Shown piece after piece: positions 1 through 9,079 of a stretch of DNA of 64,000 nt. Both the position numbers and the translations under genes were made by a program. The stretch comes from Vibrio sp. NTOU-M3. GTDB lineage: Bacteria > Pseudomonadota > Gammaproteobacteria > Enterobacterales > Vibrionaceae. The stretch is from the NCBI RefSeq assembly GCF_040869035.1, contig NZ_CP162101.1:1364001-1428000 (forward strand). The letters run 5' to 3'. The notes below the pieces were generated by a model that saw only the letters and a program-made list of their open reading frames with translations, was not told the origin of the DNA and ran no database searches. Within the stretch, counting starts at the first letter, position 1. The number at the start of each line of letters is the position of its first letter.

Positions 1-209
1 AAGTTGATACCAACGGTGAGAAGAAAAGCTTCTCTGAAGATTTTGGTTTCTTCGCTGAAAAAGTATCAGGTTGCTACGTGTTTATTGGCAATGGTACTGA
101 AGGGGCGAACGGCTACTTCCTTCATAACCCAAACTACGATTACAACGATAATATTTTACCAGTAGCCGCTGGTTTCTTCTGTCAGGTTGTTGAGCAACAA
201 CTTTCTTAA
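1..209 (+). CDS. M20-family amidohydrolase, C-terminal end (partial)
   Basis: Only the last 68 codons are present; the reading frame enters from the left edge and stops with TAA at 207. The tail carries the glycine-rich FIGNG stretch and an LHNPNYDYND block, which resembles the LHNPxYDFND region near the C terminus of M20D amidohydrolases (hippurate hydrolase / N-acyl-amino-acid deacylase group). Such enzymes release an amino acid from an N-acyl or aminoacyl substrate with a bimetal centre. The gene is followed 18 bases later by an amino-acid symporter on the same strand, so peptide or acyl-amino-acid cleavage and amino-acid uptake are probably one transcription unit. The substrate cannot be judged from this end. 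Confidence 0.75.
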   Translation, partial: VDTNGEKKSFSEDFGFFAEKVSGCYVFIGNGTEGANGYFLHNPNYDYNDNILPVAAGFFCQVVEQQLS

Positions 210-227
210 CTCAAGGAGGATATGTGT

Positions 228-1652
228 ATGATAATGGATGTTATGTCATACCTTAACGGTATATTTTGGAGTTACCTGATTCTTACGCTTCTGGTTGTTT
301 CTGGTGTGTTCTACACAGTTAAGTGTAGTTTCCCTCAGATACGTTACTTCACAAGCTTGTTTACCAACTTTAAAAAAGATAAATCCGTATCCGGTGGTAT
401 CTCTGGTTTCGCTGCTTTATGTGCCGCGCTAGGTGGCCAAGTAGGTACAGGTTCACTCGTAGGTGTTGCCGCTGCAATATTCTCAGGTGGTCCAGGAGCT
501 GTTTTTTGGATGTGGATGACTGCTGTGCTAGGTATGGTGATTTCATTTGCCGAGGCAGTACTCGGGCAGTTATTCCGTAAAAGTAATGGCGACGGTACTT
601 TCCGCGGTGGTCCTGCTTACTACATGACCTACGGCATGAACAATAAGTTCCTAGCGATGGTGTTCTCCCTATGCATTATTTTCGGCATTGGTGTTGTCTA
701 TCTGATGGTCCAAGGTAATTCTATAGCTCAGGCGACGGAAAGCGCTTTAGGTATTGAACCTCTGTACACTGGTCTCTTTACTGCAATCCTAGTTGGCGCT
801 GTTATCTTTGGTGGTGTTAAACGTTTATCTGAAGTGGCATCTTATCTTGTACCTTTTATGGCCGCTATCTACATCAGTTGTACAATATTTGTTCTTGTTA
901 CAAATTTCAGTAAGATTGATGACGTATTTACATTGATAATGAGTGAAGCATTTAAGTTTGACTCAGCTGCTGGTGGTGTTGGTGGCTACACTATCGCCGT
1001 CGCACTTCGCTACGGTATTGCACGTGGTCTGTTCTCAAACGATGCGGGCATCGGTACGGCACCAAGTATGCATGCAACAGCTTTAGTTAAACACCCTGTG
1101 AACCAAGGTTTCTCTGCAATGCTAGGGGTATTCTTTACGACTATTGTTGTTTGTAGCTGTACTGCTTTCACTATCATCATCACTGGTGCAATGGATACTG
1201 GCGAAACAGGTATTAAGCTGACTCAGGAAGCGTTTAAATTGGGTTACGGAGAATATGGTAAGTATATTGTGCTTATTTCGATTTCACTGTTCTGTTTTAC
1301 AACTCTTCTGGCTGATATTTACTATGGTGAGGTAAACATTCAGTGGTTTAGTGAGAACAAAAACATTATTACTGGCTATCGTATTGTTGCACTATGTTTG
1401 GTGGTTGTTAGCGGTATTGTGTCAATGGATTCACTATGGACTCTGGTTGACTTTGTATTAGCAATTATGGTGCTCGTAAATGTGGGGGCTCTTATGTACC
1501 TGAGCAAATACGTGTTCTTCGCATTGAGAAACTACGATGAGCAAATCAAAGAGGGTATCGAAACTCCTGTATGGGATTACACCATCGATGTGACAAAAGC
1601 GGATCTGGAAAAACCGGCCAACAGAGTTTCAGAGGTTCGATTTGAAAGCTAA
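228..1652 (+). CDS. AGCS-family sodium:alanine/glycine symporter
   Basis: This is an inner-membrane symporter of the alanine or glycine:cation symporter (AGCS) family, which takes up small neutral amino acids with sodium. About ten to eleven hydrophobic segments run through the protein. Family signatures are visible: the GQVGTGSLVGVAAAI stretch near residue 70, FRGGPAYYM near residue 130, and the GLFSNDAGIGTAPSMHA block near residue 270. An in-frame ATG lies at 222, but the AAGGAGGA ribosome site at 213-220 is only one base away from it; the ATG at 228 sits seven bases after the site and is chosen, giving about 474 residues. It follows an amidohydrolase end closely and no terminator is seen between them. 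Confidence 0.9.
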   Translation: MIMDVMSYLNGIFWSYLILTLLVVSGVFYTVKCSFPQIRYFTSLFTNFKKDKSVSGGISGFAALCAALGGQVGTGSLVGVAAAIFSGGPGAVFWMWMTAVLGMVISFAEAVLGQLFRKSNGDGTFRGGPAYYMTYGMNNKFLAMVFSLCIIFGIGVVYLMVQGNSIAQATESALGIEPLYTGLFTAILVGAVIFGGVKRLSEVASYLVPFMAAIYISCTIFVLVTNFSKIDDVFTLIMSEAFKFDSAAGGVGGYTIAVALRYGIARGLFSNDAGIGTAPSMHATALVKHPVNQGFSAMLGVFFTTIVVCSCTAFTIIITGAMDTGETGIKLTQEAFKLGYGEYGKYIVLISISLFCFTTLLADIYYGEVNIQWFSENKNIITGYRIVALCLVVVSGIVSMDSLWTLVDFVLAIMVLVNVGALMYLSKYVFFALRNYDEQIKEGIETPVWDYTIDVTKADLEKPANRVSEVRFES

Positions 1653-1716
1653 GCATTTGTAAGCAATCAGAAACCCCACCTAGGAACTATAAGAGATTCT
1701 GTGTAGACGATAGTGG

Positions 1717-2242
1717 GGTTCTGTCGCAAAGTCTAAAAATAGGCAGGTAATAGTATTCTCTGAAGGCACTTATTCCGCCAGAGAGTAGAACTGCTCCTTT
1801 CAATCACTACTTTTTCAGGCAGGCCTTGCTGATCCTTGTCAAAGAAAGCCTTAGCAACGGTCTCATTGCTGGTTTTCGAGAAGTAGAAGTCTATCGTGTC
1901 CCATGCTTATTAACCGCGCGGTAAAAGTAATATCATATTCCTTTGATTTTCAAGTAAGTTTCGTCCAATCGTCATGATGTGGTTACTGCCCTTTTCTTTT
2001 TTTCTAAAAGCTTCCTTCAACTGAGGTTCATATTCCAGCATCCAAACGCTGGAGAGTTACATGATGCATGCCAAGTCCTCTTTGTTTGAATATCTCTTCG
2101 ATATCCTGATAGCTGAGCTGAATAAGAAGCATAGTATCGGCCCGTCAGACGGATTGGTTGCCTGTGAAATTGAGTGTCATGATAAAGTGTGACTAAGTAT
2201 CAATGATCTGACAGTGTCTGTTGTCAAATTTGCACCAGAACC
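1717..2242 (-). mobile_element. Decayed IS6-family insertion sequence
   Basis: Both ends carry inverted copies of an IS6-type terminal repeat: GGTTCTGTCGCAAAG at 1717 reading right and GGTTCTGGTGCAAAT at 2242 reading left (14 of the first 20 bases agree). Between them the minus strand encodes broken pieces of an IS6 transposase in several frames: an N-terminal stretch ending LSYQDIEEIF near 2110, then LDETYLKIKG near 1955 (first catalytic Asp region), then YFYRAVNKHG near 1915 and LPEKVVIERS near 1810. Stops and frameshifts separate the pieces, and the C-terminal catalytic part is deleted (526 bp against roughly 700-880 bp for intact members). No matching 8-bp target duplication flanks it. 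Confidence 0.8.
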
Positions 2243-2245
2243 TAA

Positions 2246-2458
2246 TTTATTGCTTATAATTTCCTCAACCAAACATGTCACGTCTATTTTGCAACTCAGC
2301 TTCATGGTGTAGGCAACCAACTGGATTCTGAAGAAGAGGACTTAATTACCCAATCATTTACACTCGACGAATTTGAACAAATGATGATCGATGGTGAAAT
2401 TAAAGATGTTGTTACCGTTGCAGCTTATGGCTTAGCGAAATTAAAAGGTCTCGTATAA
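2246..2458 (+). pseudogene. Nudix hydrolase, C-terminal remnant
   Basis: The frame encodes about 70 residues with no start codon, beginning right after the terminal repeat of the IS6 remnant. The stretch VYFATQLHGVG followed by acidic residues, then EFEQMMIDGEIKD and a helical end, fits the C-terminal half of ADP-ribose-pyrophosphatase-like Nudix proteins, where the gate and dimer segments lie. The Nudix box itself is missing, so the fragment cannot be an enzyme. The simplest reading is that the insertion sequence entered the gene and the 5' part was later lost. Identification rests on recalled family pattern. Confidence 0.65.
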
Positions 2459-2535
2459 TAACATGATGTTTTAGAGGCTCTTATGCGCTAGTATCAGGCT
2501 GTTTAGTGTGATGGGTTACGGCAAAGGACGATTCG

Positions 2536-3239
2536 TGCAATACATAAAAATCAAAGAATCAATCGTAGAGCAAATAGAGGCGGGGATGCTAGCGGCAGGA
2601 CAAAAATTGCCGTCCGAGCGCAAACTGGCAGAGTCGTTTGACACCACACGAGTGACTTTGAGGGAGGCGCTTTCACTTCTTGAAGCTGAAGGGCGATTGT
2701 ATAGAGAAGACCGTCGAGGTTGGTTTATCTCACCGCCACCGCTTAAATATAACCCTTTAAATGCGGCTGGTTTTATCGATATTGCCAAACAACAGGGACG
2801 AACGCCTTCTAATCAAATTGTGGTTGCCAAGAGTGTCATCGCGGATAAAACGGCGGCCAGATTACTTCAACTACCTCCGTTTTCTGATGTTTATCGTATT
2901 GATAGTCTGCATTTGTTAAATGATAGACCGGTTGCCTATGTAACGCGCTATATCCGAAGTGATGGATTGCCAAACTTACTCGATCAAGACTTAACATCTT
3001 CGTTCCACACTATTTATCGGGAGCAATTTGGTATTGAGCTAGTAAAAAGCCAATATCGAATTGCAACGAGCTCGTTATTGGGCGATGAGGCTAGTTCACT
3101 TAGAGCAACGCTAGGAACGCCTTCTATGGTGATTGAGCGGGTTAACAAAGACAAGAATGGAAATATTATAGACTGTGAAATCATGCAGTGGCGCCATGAT
3201 GCAATTTGTATCGAAGCCGAAGTGGTTATATCTGAGTAA
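2536..3239 (+). CDS. GntR-family regulator with UTRA domain
   Basis: The product is a cytoplasmic DNA-binding regulator of the HutC/GntR type: an N-terminal winged helix (KLPSERKLAESFDTTRVTLREAL, in the first 70 residues) and a UTRA ligand-binding domain (about residues 80-230) with the typical ERVNKDKNG and WRHDAICIE segments at the end. GTG at 2536 is preferred as the start because AAAGGA lies seven bases upstream; an ATG at 2511 has no ribosome site. Homologues with nearly this N terminus occur near phosphonate or sugar genes, but no such genes are adjacent here, so the effector is unknown. The next gene is 450 bases away, suggesting a single-gene unit. Confidence 0.85.
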
Positions 3240-3695
3240 CTTATTGTTTTTTATAATCTATTTCTCTCACGCATCCTTTTGATGCTCTCTAAGGTGAACA
3301 TTAAGCAAGGCTGGTACTTTCGCATGAATAACTCATGCCAACTTTGCTGTGTGAGACAGTACATGCTGTGCTTATCTCTTAACATCCTCATTATTTCATT
3401 TGTTGATATAAAATATGTTCAATTGTATATAACAAATGACTCTAAAGGATATTTTGAATACAATTTTAACTACATAAATTATTAAAACTAACTTGTTGGT
3501 ATTCATCATGTTATTTTAAACTGCATAATATAAGCCATGATACACACACTATTGTTATAGTTTTTCATTCTTCTCTTACTTCAAAATAATAGACAGTGTG
3601 GTGCAATTATTTTTAATACGAACTGGTCTTTTATTACGTACCATTAATATGTTGAGCTTAGGAAGTTCGACTTTTGGGTAAGTAAGGAGTCAGTT
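3240..3695. other. AT-rich intergenic stretch
   Basis: 456 bases separate the UTRA regulator from the DUF3316 gene. The segment is AT-rich with long A/T runs. A 68-codon open frame at 3279-3485 has no ribosome site and no recognisable content, so it is not called. The promoter of the downstream gene must lie in its right half; no clear operator or terminator was recognised. Confidence 0.5.
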
Positions 3696-4052
3696 ATGAT
3701 TAAGGCAATAAGTTTGTTTTCTGCATTACTATTTAGCTCCATGACAGTAGCAGGATTAAGTGGACATTATTCTAAAATAGTAAATACAGACAGCGTGAAT
3801 GGTCAGGTCGTGGCGTCTAAAGATGCTGCATTGGAAGCGGGTCGTGACATGTTGATGGATATTAACAACAAGTCACCTTATGAGCTTAGTAAAGCGGTGA
3901 ATTACTCAGCAAATGATAAAGTCGACCCAAATTCATTTGAAGTAAGAAATTCTACAGTTTCAGTTAAAGAAATTGTAACTAGTGAAGGTGAAATTGCTTA
4001 TCAGCCTGTCATCAGTGTTAATTATGAGTACAGAGCAAGAGAAAGAAATTAA
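3696..4052 (+). CDS. Small secreted protein, DUF3316 family
   Basis: A 118-residue protein with a clean signal peptide (positive start, hydrophobic core to about residue 18, cleavage near VAG). The mature part has the layout of the DUF3316 family found in Vibrio and relatives: an early region around DAALEAGRDMLMDINNKSPYELS and a late beta-rich VSVNYEYRAR end. An AAGGAG site lies seven bases before the ATG. Function is unknown; the family is exported, probably to the periplasm. A strong shared terminator follows, so the gene appears to be monocistronic. Confidence 0.75.
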   Translation: MIKAISLFSALLFSSMTVAGLSGHYSKIVNTDSVNGQVVASKDAALEAGRDMLMDINNKSPYELSKAVNYSANDKVDPNSFEVRNSTVSVKEIVTSEGEIAYQPVISVNYEYRARERN

Positions 4053-4073
4053 ATGAGTTTTTGCTAGCAATAA

Positions 4074-4097
4074 AAAAGCGCCTAAATAGGCGCTTTT
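4074..4097. terminator. Bidirectional terminator between DUF3316 gene and POT transporter
   Basis: A nine-pair stem AAAAGCGCC / GGCGCTTTT with a six-base loop has an A run on one side and T run on the other, and lies between two convergent genes, so it can end both transcripts. Confidence 0.85.
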
Positions 4098-4115
4098 GTT
4101 ATTTATATTACTTAA

Positions 4116-5591
4116 TTAAACGTTGGCTTCTTTTAATTCTGGCTGCTCGTGATGTTTTGCGTTTTCAAGCATTTTACGAATGATGAAGGAGCAAACCAAT
4201 GCGATGGCGACCATAACAACTGCCAGTACAGTGAGTAATTGGAAATAATCGCCATAAACTGTTTGAACGACTTGCTGAGTAACTTGTTGGCCTTTTTCTA
4301 AAGCGATAGACGTAGAGAATACCGCGCCAACAATGCCGCTCAATGCCATCGCCACAGAGAACAGGCTTACTGAAAAGTTCTCAATGTGTTTTGGTGCAAC
4401 AGATAAGATAAATGCAACCACCAAACTACCAACAATGACTTCAGCGAAGGCTTGGAAGAAGTGAATCAATAAGAAAACTTCAGGCAAAATGATAGCTTCT
4501 TCGCCGACATTAGTTACAGCCATGGTTAGTATGCCGAAAGCGATGGCGGTAAAGATAAATGCGAAGCCGATTTTTGTCGCAGTTGAAAAGTTGATACCGC
4601 GCTTTTCTAAAGATGAAAATACAAACGCAATAACAGGACCGGCAACGATGCACCAAAGCGGGTTCATCGCCATCGATGCTTCTGGTGCAATTGGAATAAA
4701 CCCGAACAGATCACCACGCATTGTGTTGATGGTCACCATGGTCATCGAAGTCATCATCTGGCCGTAATACACAAAGAAACACGTTGTTAGCACTGTCATG
4801 ATTAAAATCGTACCCATCTTTAGTGCTTGAGCTTTTTCGGACTTAAGCATCAGGGAGATGAAGTAAAGAATAGCGGCTGCACCAATGGCGTAGACGATAT
4901 TTTTTCCGATATTCATGTTCGAGAACATAAAGAATACCAGACCGATCATCGCAGCGGATAGAACAAGGAATGAAGCCCAATTTTTGGCACCAACAGGCTG
5001 CTTATCAATATCAGCACCGATGCTTACTAGTGGTTTGTTAAAGAAGACGAGAGTGAAAAATGCCAGTCCTGCCATGATTGCTGATAAGCCGAAACTACCG
5101 TTAAATCCGATAGCTAGTACAAACATCGGGAACAAGTATTGGCCTAACAGCGCACCAATGTTGTTGACGGAATAGTTAACTGGATAGCCATTTTCAAAGT
5201 CCTCTTCGGTTTTAAAAGTGCGCTTGTACAAACTTGGGTAGGAAGGGGACATTAATCCGCGGGCGTAGCTTGCTAATGCGATACCAACCAAGCTCATTGG
5301 GACGTTTGTTGACGATGCCCCTAACACTAAGAGTGTATAGCCTGTAGCAAAGGTACCGTAAGCAATAGTCAGAGAGCGATAAGCACCCAAAAATTTGTCG
5401 GCGATAAAGCCGCCAGCGATTGCAAATAAGGGACCAATCGAAGAGAAAGCACCGACAACCATCATGGTATCAGCTTCCGTGTAGCCAAGATCTTCCAGAA
5501 AAAAGCGAGTTAATATAACCATCACACCGTAGAAGGAAAGTCCAAACATGGCCTGACAGAACATCATGGATTTATTGAGTTTATTCCACAT
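4116..5591 (-). CDS. POT-family proton-dependent peptide transporter
   Basis: An inner-membrane major-facilitator protein of 491 residues. The early segment GGFIADKFLGAYRSL (about residues 60-75) is the POT/PTR signature that follows the second helix, and NIGALLGQYLFPM (about residue 145) is typical of the fifth helix of peptide transporters. About twelve to fourteen hydrophobic helices are present. Members import di- and tripeptides with protons. A GAGAGAT ribosome site precedes the ATG. The serine deaminase gene lies upstream on the same strand but a strong terminator separates them. The order of ExxER-type residues in helix 1 seems altered (no clear ExxERFSYY motif), so substrate range may differ from DtpA-like members. 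Confidence 0.8.
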   Translation of the reverse strand: MWNKLNKSMMFCQAMFGLSFYGVMVILTRFFLEDLGYTEADTMMVVGAFSSIGPLFAIAGGFIADKFLGAYRSLTIAYGTFATGYTLLVLGASSTNVPMSLVGIALASYARGLMSPSYPSLYKRTFKTEEDFENGYPVNYSVNNIGALLGQYLFPMFVLAIGFNGSFGLSAIMAGLAFFTLVFFNKPLVSIGADIDKQPVGAKNWASFLVLSAAMIGLVFFMFSNMNIGKNIVYAIGAAAILYFISLMLKSEKAQALKMGTILIMTVLTTCFFVYYGQMMTSMTMVTINTMRGDLFGFIPIAPEASMAMNPLWCIVAGPVIAFVFSSLEKRGINFSTATKIGFAFIFTAIAFGILTMAVTNVGEEAIILPEVFLLIHFFQAFAEVIVGSLVVAFILSVAPKHIENFSVSLFSVAMALSGIVGAVFSTSIALEKGQQVTQQVVQTVYGDYFQLLTVLAVVMVAIALVCSFIIRKMLENAKHHEQPELKEANV

Positions 5592-5770
5592 AAATATCTC
5601 TCAATTTGTTTTGATTTAGTTATACGTACTAAAAATAATATAATTATTGGTATGTAATATTTTGGCGTGATTATCGCAGAATTCGATTTTGATGCACGAT
5701 TTATTCTAATCTGAAGCTTTATTTTTCTAATGGGATTGATCGAAACCGTTTGCAACGAGTAGAAGAGAAT

Positions 5771-5794
5771 AAAAAAGGAGGCAAACGCCTCCTT
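5771..5794 (-). terminator. Terminator of the serine deaminase gene
   Basis: A perfect eight-pair stem AAGGAGGC / GCCTCCTT with a four-base loop is followed, in the minus direction, by a run of T. It sits 19 bases after the serine deaminase stop. Confidence 0.85.
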
Positions 5795-5812
5795 AAGTCT
5801 GGTGAGTTGATC

Positions 5813-7183
5813 CTACTCGCAAGGAGGACCCTGGTGGATAACAGCAAGTCCGCCTAATGACGTCTCGCGGTACTTTTTGTTCATGTCTTTCCCTGTTTGG
5901 TACATGGTTTCAATCACCTTATCCAACGATATTAGACATTTACTTGTTCGTTTTAATGCCATCCTAGAAGCGTTAATTGCTTTCATTGCTCCCATGGCAT
6001 TTCGTTCTATACACGGCACTTGAACGAGCCCCCCAATTGGGTCACATGTCATGCCTAGAGAGTGCTCCATTGCAATTTCTGCTGCGATGCAAACTTGTTC
6101 ATTGCTCCCACCTCGAAGCGCAGTAAGGCCAGCGGCTGCCATGGATGACGACACACCAACTTCACCTTGGCAACCCACTTCAGCACCAGAGATTGATGCA
6201 TTAGTTTTGTATAAAATGCCAATCGCACCAGCGACAGCAAGGAAATCCTTCAGTTGTTTTGTATCGAGTTCTTTAATAAACCTATGGTAATACATCAATA
6301 CCGCAGGGATCACGCCAGCTGCACCGTTGGTCGGTGATGTCACCACCTGTCCACCAGCCGCGTTTTCTTCACTTACGGCAAAGGCAAATAGGTTTATCCA
6401 ATCCATTATTTCCATCGGGTCGTTTTCGATGGCGGCATTTGCTTCCAGTTTTTTAAGTAAATTAGGGGCACGCCTTGTCACATTAAGTCCACCTTCAAGA
6501 ATACCTTCGGTCTCAAACCCTCTCTGCATGCACAGAGACATTACTCTCCAAATTTGATCGGCTTTTCTGTCGATTTCATCTTGATGTTGAAATACCGCCT
6601 CGTTTTGCAAAATCATGCCACCAAGGCTAAAGCCATGCTCTTCAGCTTGCTGTAACATTTGTTCTGCTGAGCGAAAAGGATAGGGGACGTCGACAGTGGT
6701 GCCAGACACATCATTTTCAAGTTCTTTCGCTGTTGCGATAAAGCCACCGCCTACAGAATAGTAGGTTTCAAATGCGAGTTGGCTACCAAGGTGGTCATAG
6801 GCAGTGATGGTCATGCCATTTTCATGTAATGGAAGATTATCACTGTGAAATAGCAGATCGCTTTCTTCAACAAAGTCGACGGTGTGAGCGCCAGCGAGAG
6901 GTAGTTTTTTGTTCGTAAGTACAGAATGTAATGCTTGTTTGGCGCTTGTCATTTTTATTGAGTCGGGTTTGTTGCCCAATAAGCCAAGAATAACCGCTCT
7001 GTCTGTATGGTGTCCTTTACCTGTTAAGGAAAGAGAACCGTATAAATCGACTTGAATGCGATAGACTTTTGAGAGGGTTTCACTTAATAATTGCGTAAAC
7101 TGATAGCCAGCAAGCATAGGGCCATTTGTGTGTGAGCTCGAAGGGCCTACACCAATTTTGAAAATGTCGAAAATAGAGAGCAT
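5813..7183 (-). CDS. sdaA: L-serine ammonia-lyase, iron-sulfur type
   Basis: A cytoplasmic enzyme that converts L-serine to pyruvate and ammonia. The one-chain bacterial form is about 455 residues and this one has 456. It begins with the family N terminus (SIFDIFKIGVGPSSSHTNGP), followed by the alpha domain with SPTNGAAGVIPAVLMYY near residue 285. The cysteines that bind the oxygen-sensitive [4Fe-4S] cluster are present in GCQGEVG (about 340), MTCDPIGG (about 385) and VPCIERNAMGA (about 395). It is a single gene with its own terminator. The choice between the sdaA and sdaB names cannot be made from sequence alone. It lies beside a peptide transporter, which fits use of peptide-derived serine. 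Confidence 0.9.
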   Translation of the reverse strand: MLSIFDIFKIGVGPSSSHTNGPMLAGYQFTQLLSETLSKVYRIQVDLYGSLSLTGKGHHTDRAVILGLLGNKPDSIKMTSAKQALHSVLTNKKLPLAGAHTVDFVEESDLLFHSDNLPLHENGMTITAYDHLGSQLAFETYYSVGGGFIATAKELENDVSGTTVDVPYPFRSAEQMLQQAEEHGFSLGGMILQNEAVFQHQDEIDRKADQIWRVMSLCMQRGFETEGILEGGLNVTRRAPNLLKKLEANAAIENDPMEIMDWINLFAFAVSEENAAGGQVVTSPTNGAAGVIPAVLMYYHRFIKELDTKQLKDFLAVAGAIGILYKTNASISGAEVGCQGEVGVSSSMAAAGLTALRGGSNEQVCIAAEIAMEHSLGMTCDPIGGLVQVPCIERNAMGAMKAINASRMALKRTSKCLISLDKVIETMYQTGKDMNKKYRETSLGGLAVIHQGPPCE

Positions 7184-7389
7184 AACTACATCCTTTTATC
7201 TGATCATTTGCCCTGATTTAGTTGAGATTTAGCAACTGGCATCATTCTTACAAAATAAAACCACTTCTAATAAAAAGTATAAACCTTAGTGGAATTTCTG
7301 TATTTAACAAATAATTAACCTTTTAACCAGCTTTTCTTGTTCAATACGTTAGCGGCTGGTTGATTTGAAGAGTGAAAGTGAGCACTTTT

Positions 7390-8247
7390 ATGGAATTTGA
7401 TCATGTCATTTTGGTATTAGGGAAACGTCTGGTGAATAGCAAGCTGACGAAGGAAGGAAAAGCTCGTGTGGAGTCCGTTTTTGAACATATACATGGGCAT
7501 CTTACAAATCAACCACTGATTATTTTTTGCGGTGGTCAATGGAATGGTCAAGTGGTCAGTGAAGCCCTTGCAATGAAAGACTACTTCGACACGCTATGTA
7601 GGTTAAACAAGCTAAGTTTTCCGAGTAATAAGCTCTGGGTTGAAGAGCGATCGACCAATACCATTCAAAACTTTCGCAATGCGGCAAACCTACTCATTAC
7701 TCAAATAGACGTTTCTCCCTCACGTACGATTGAAGTCAAGTTAGCTTCAAGTGAGTATCATGTTGAACGTATCTTAGAGATTCAGTCTCTAATGAAGCAA
7801 CAAGGTTTGCTTAGTGTGTTTGCTGAGATGTGTAGTAAGAAATCGATAAGTGTGAATGTCTCACCGGATGTAAGAAATCATATCTTGGCGAATTATCCGT
7901 ATAGCATCGAAGAGAGTGGCCTGTTTCTTCACATAGAAAAGCTGACGACTTACCGAGTCTTTTTAGAAGGGCTTGTCCATTCTTCGCATGGCCACAAGGG
8001 ACCAGATATTGAAAATAACGTGCGACAAGCCGTCGATAGCAGTATTGGTTTATTGAGGGAAAAGAAGTATGAGAGTGAATATGGATCAGAATTCCAAGCT
8101 CTGTTAACGGTTTTCGATAACACAGGATCGAAAACACCTTTAAGCGAAGTCAAAGGTGGATTGAAGCTTTTTCACCACACTTTGACTACGTTAAATCGGA
8201 GGTTAGATCCTGAAAGCAGAAGGTTGGAATCAGTTAGCACTTCTTGA
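7390..8247 (+). CDS. YdcF/DUF218-family protein
   Basis: The N-terminal 150 residues follow the DUF218 (YdcF/SanA/ElyC) pattern: FDHVILVLGKRL at the start, a central FCGGQWNGQ, and an EERSTNTIQNFRNAANLL segment that matches the conserved (E/D)xxSxNTxENAxN motif. Family members are Rossmann-like; some act in envelope biogenesis, one binds S-adenosylmethionine. There is no signal peptide or membrane helix here, so it is probably cytoplasmic. The C-terminal 140 residues are not recognised. In-frame GTG codons at 7372 and 7378 are possible starts; ATG 7390 begins exactly at the conserved strand and is preferred with modest confidence. The 3' end overlaps the convergent membrane gene by 14 bases. 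Confidence 0.75.
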   Translation: MEFDHVILVLGKRLVNSKLTKEGKARVESVFEHIHGHLTNQPLIIFCGGQWNGQVVSEALAMKDYFDTLCRLNKLSFPSNKLWVEERSTNTIQNFRNAANLLITQIDVSPSRTIEVKLASSEYHVERILEIQSLMKQQGLLSVFAEMCSKKSISVNVSPDVRNHILANYPYSIEESGLFLHIEKLTTYRVFLEGLVHSSHGHKGPDIENNVRQAVDSSIGLLREKKYESEYGSEFQALLTVFDNTGSKTPLSEVKGGLKLFHHTLTTLNRRLDPESRRLESVSTS

Positions 8248-8911
8248 TTGCACGACGGGCTTTCATAGCGCTAAGAGCGATGAGGCAGTAACAAAGCAGT
8301 TCGATACCTTCTTCTGAGATATTTTTAACGTCGCGGATGTAATGATCTTGCATTACGCCACTCCAAAAACTTCCCATGCCATATAACCGTGAAAAGACCA
8401 GTAATAAAACAACGCCACCAACAAGCATGTTCATAAATGGAGCTCTAAGAATTGCTGCCATTTCATTGATGGTTCGCTGACCACCGGTGTAGGCATAGTA
8501 AATTGCCGCACTGGCTGTAATTAGAGCGGGAACGACCCAAAAGCCATGGTAAATATGATCTAGCCATTCATCCATTTCTCTGATCATAAGAACAGCAAAA
8601 AAACCTGCGATGAGTAAGGCTGCATGTGATACTGCTTTTTGAGTACGGGCTATATTTACAAATGTCACGGCTGTAATAGCAAGCATGATCAACTGAATGG
8701 TTTCAGTGACGGAAATTTGTCCGTGAGATAACTGAAAGTAAAGATAATCAGCTCGAATGGCTATATTTACCAAGATACTGATCGCAACAATGATGAGTGC
8801 GTTCAGGGAGAATTTGTAGAGTGTTTTTTTGCTTGTAGCGGTTACCGACTCGGAGGTGACGGTAAGGTCGTCACATTGCTTGTCACTCAGGGACTGAATA
8901 TTAGATTTCAT
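8234..8911 (-). CDS. Uncharacterised multi-pass membrane protein
   Basis: The 225-residue product has a polar N-terminal 30 residues, then about six hydrophobic helices (near residues 33-52, 70-88, 97-112, 122-140, 160-175, 200-212). Charged residues in the loops include REMDEWLDHIYHGFW, an amphipathic His/Trp-rich stretch conserved-looking in shape, and a KNISEEGIE loop before the last helix. No family is recognised with confidence. It is convergent with the YdcF-like gene and overlaps it by 14 bases; no ribosome site other than weak purines precedes the ATG. Confidence 0.65.
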   Translation of the reverse strand: MKSNIQSLSDKQCDDLTVTSESVTATSKKTLYKFSLNALIIVAISILVNIAIRADYLYFQLSHGQISVTETIQLIMLAITAVTFVNIARTQKAVSHAALLIAGFFAVLMIREMDEWLDHIYHGFWVVPALITASAAIYYAYTGGQRTINEMAAILRAPFMNMLVGGVVLLLVFSRLYGMGSFWSGVMQDHYIRDVKNISEEGIELLCYCLIALSAMKARRAIKKC

Positions 8912-9030
8912 AGCGTTTGACCCAGTGTAGTTGTTTCCAAGTTGGTTAATCCGTTAAGCCAACAAATGAGATCTACGCCACATTATTTATGAGAAATGTA
9001 ATATTTATGTCAGGTGAGTGTCAGGAGATA

Positions 9031-9054
9031 AAACAAAAGGGGCGTTGCCCCTTT
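9031..9054 (-). terminator. Terminator of the DUF333 lipoprotein gene
   Basis: An eight-pair stem AAAGGGGC / GCCCCTTT with a three-base loop continues into TTTTGTTTT on the minus strand, just after the lipoprotein stop codon. Confidence 0.8.
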
Positions 9055-9079
9055 GTCATAGCAAAAACCCAATGTGTGA

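Noticed and set aside
222..227. ATG 222 as start of the AGCS symporter
   Set aside because: The ribosome site AAGGAGGA ends at 220, too close; ATG 228 has correct spacing.
1671..1720. AACCCCAC / GTGGGGTT inverted repeat as terminator of the symporter
   Set aside because: Loop of about 34 bases, no T run, and the right arm is partly made of the IS6 terminal repeat, so the pairing is probably chance.
3279..3485. 68-codon open frame between the UTRA regulator and the DUF3316 gene
   Set aside because: No ribosome site, AT-rich random-like composition with Ile/Tyr/Asn runs, no recognisable family.
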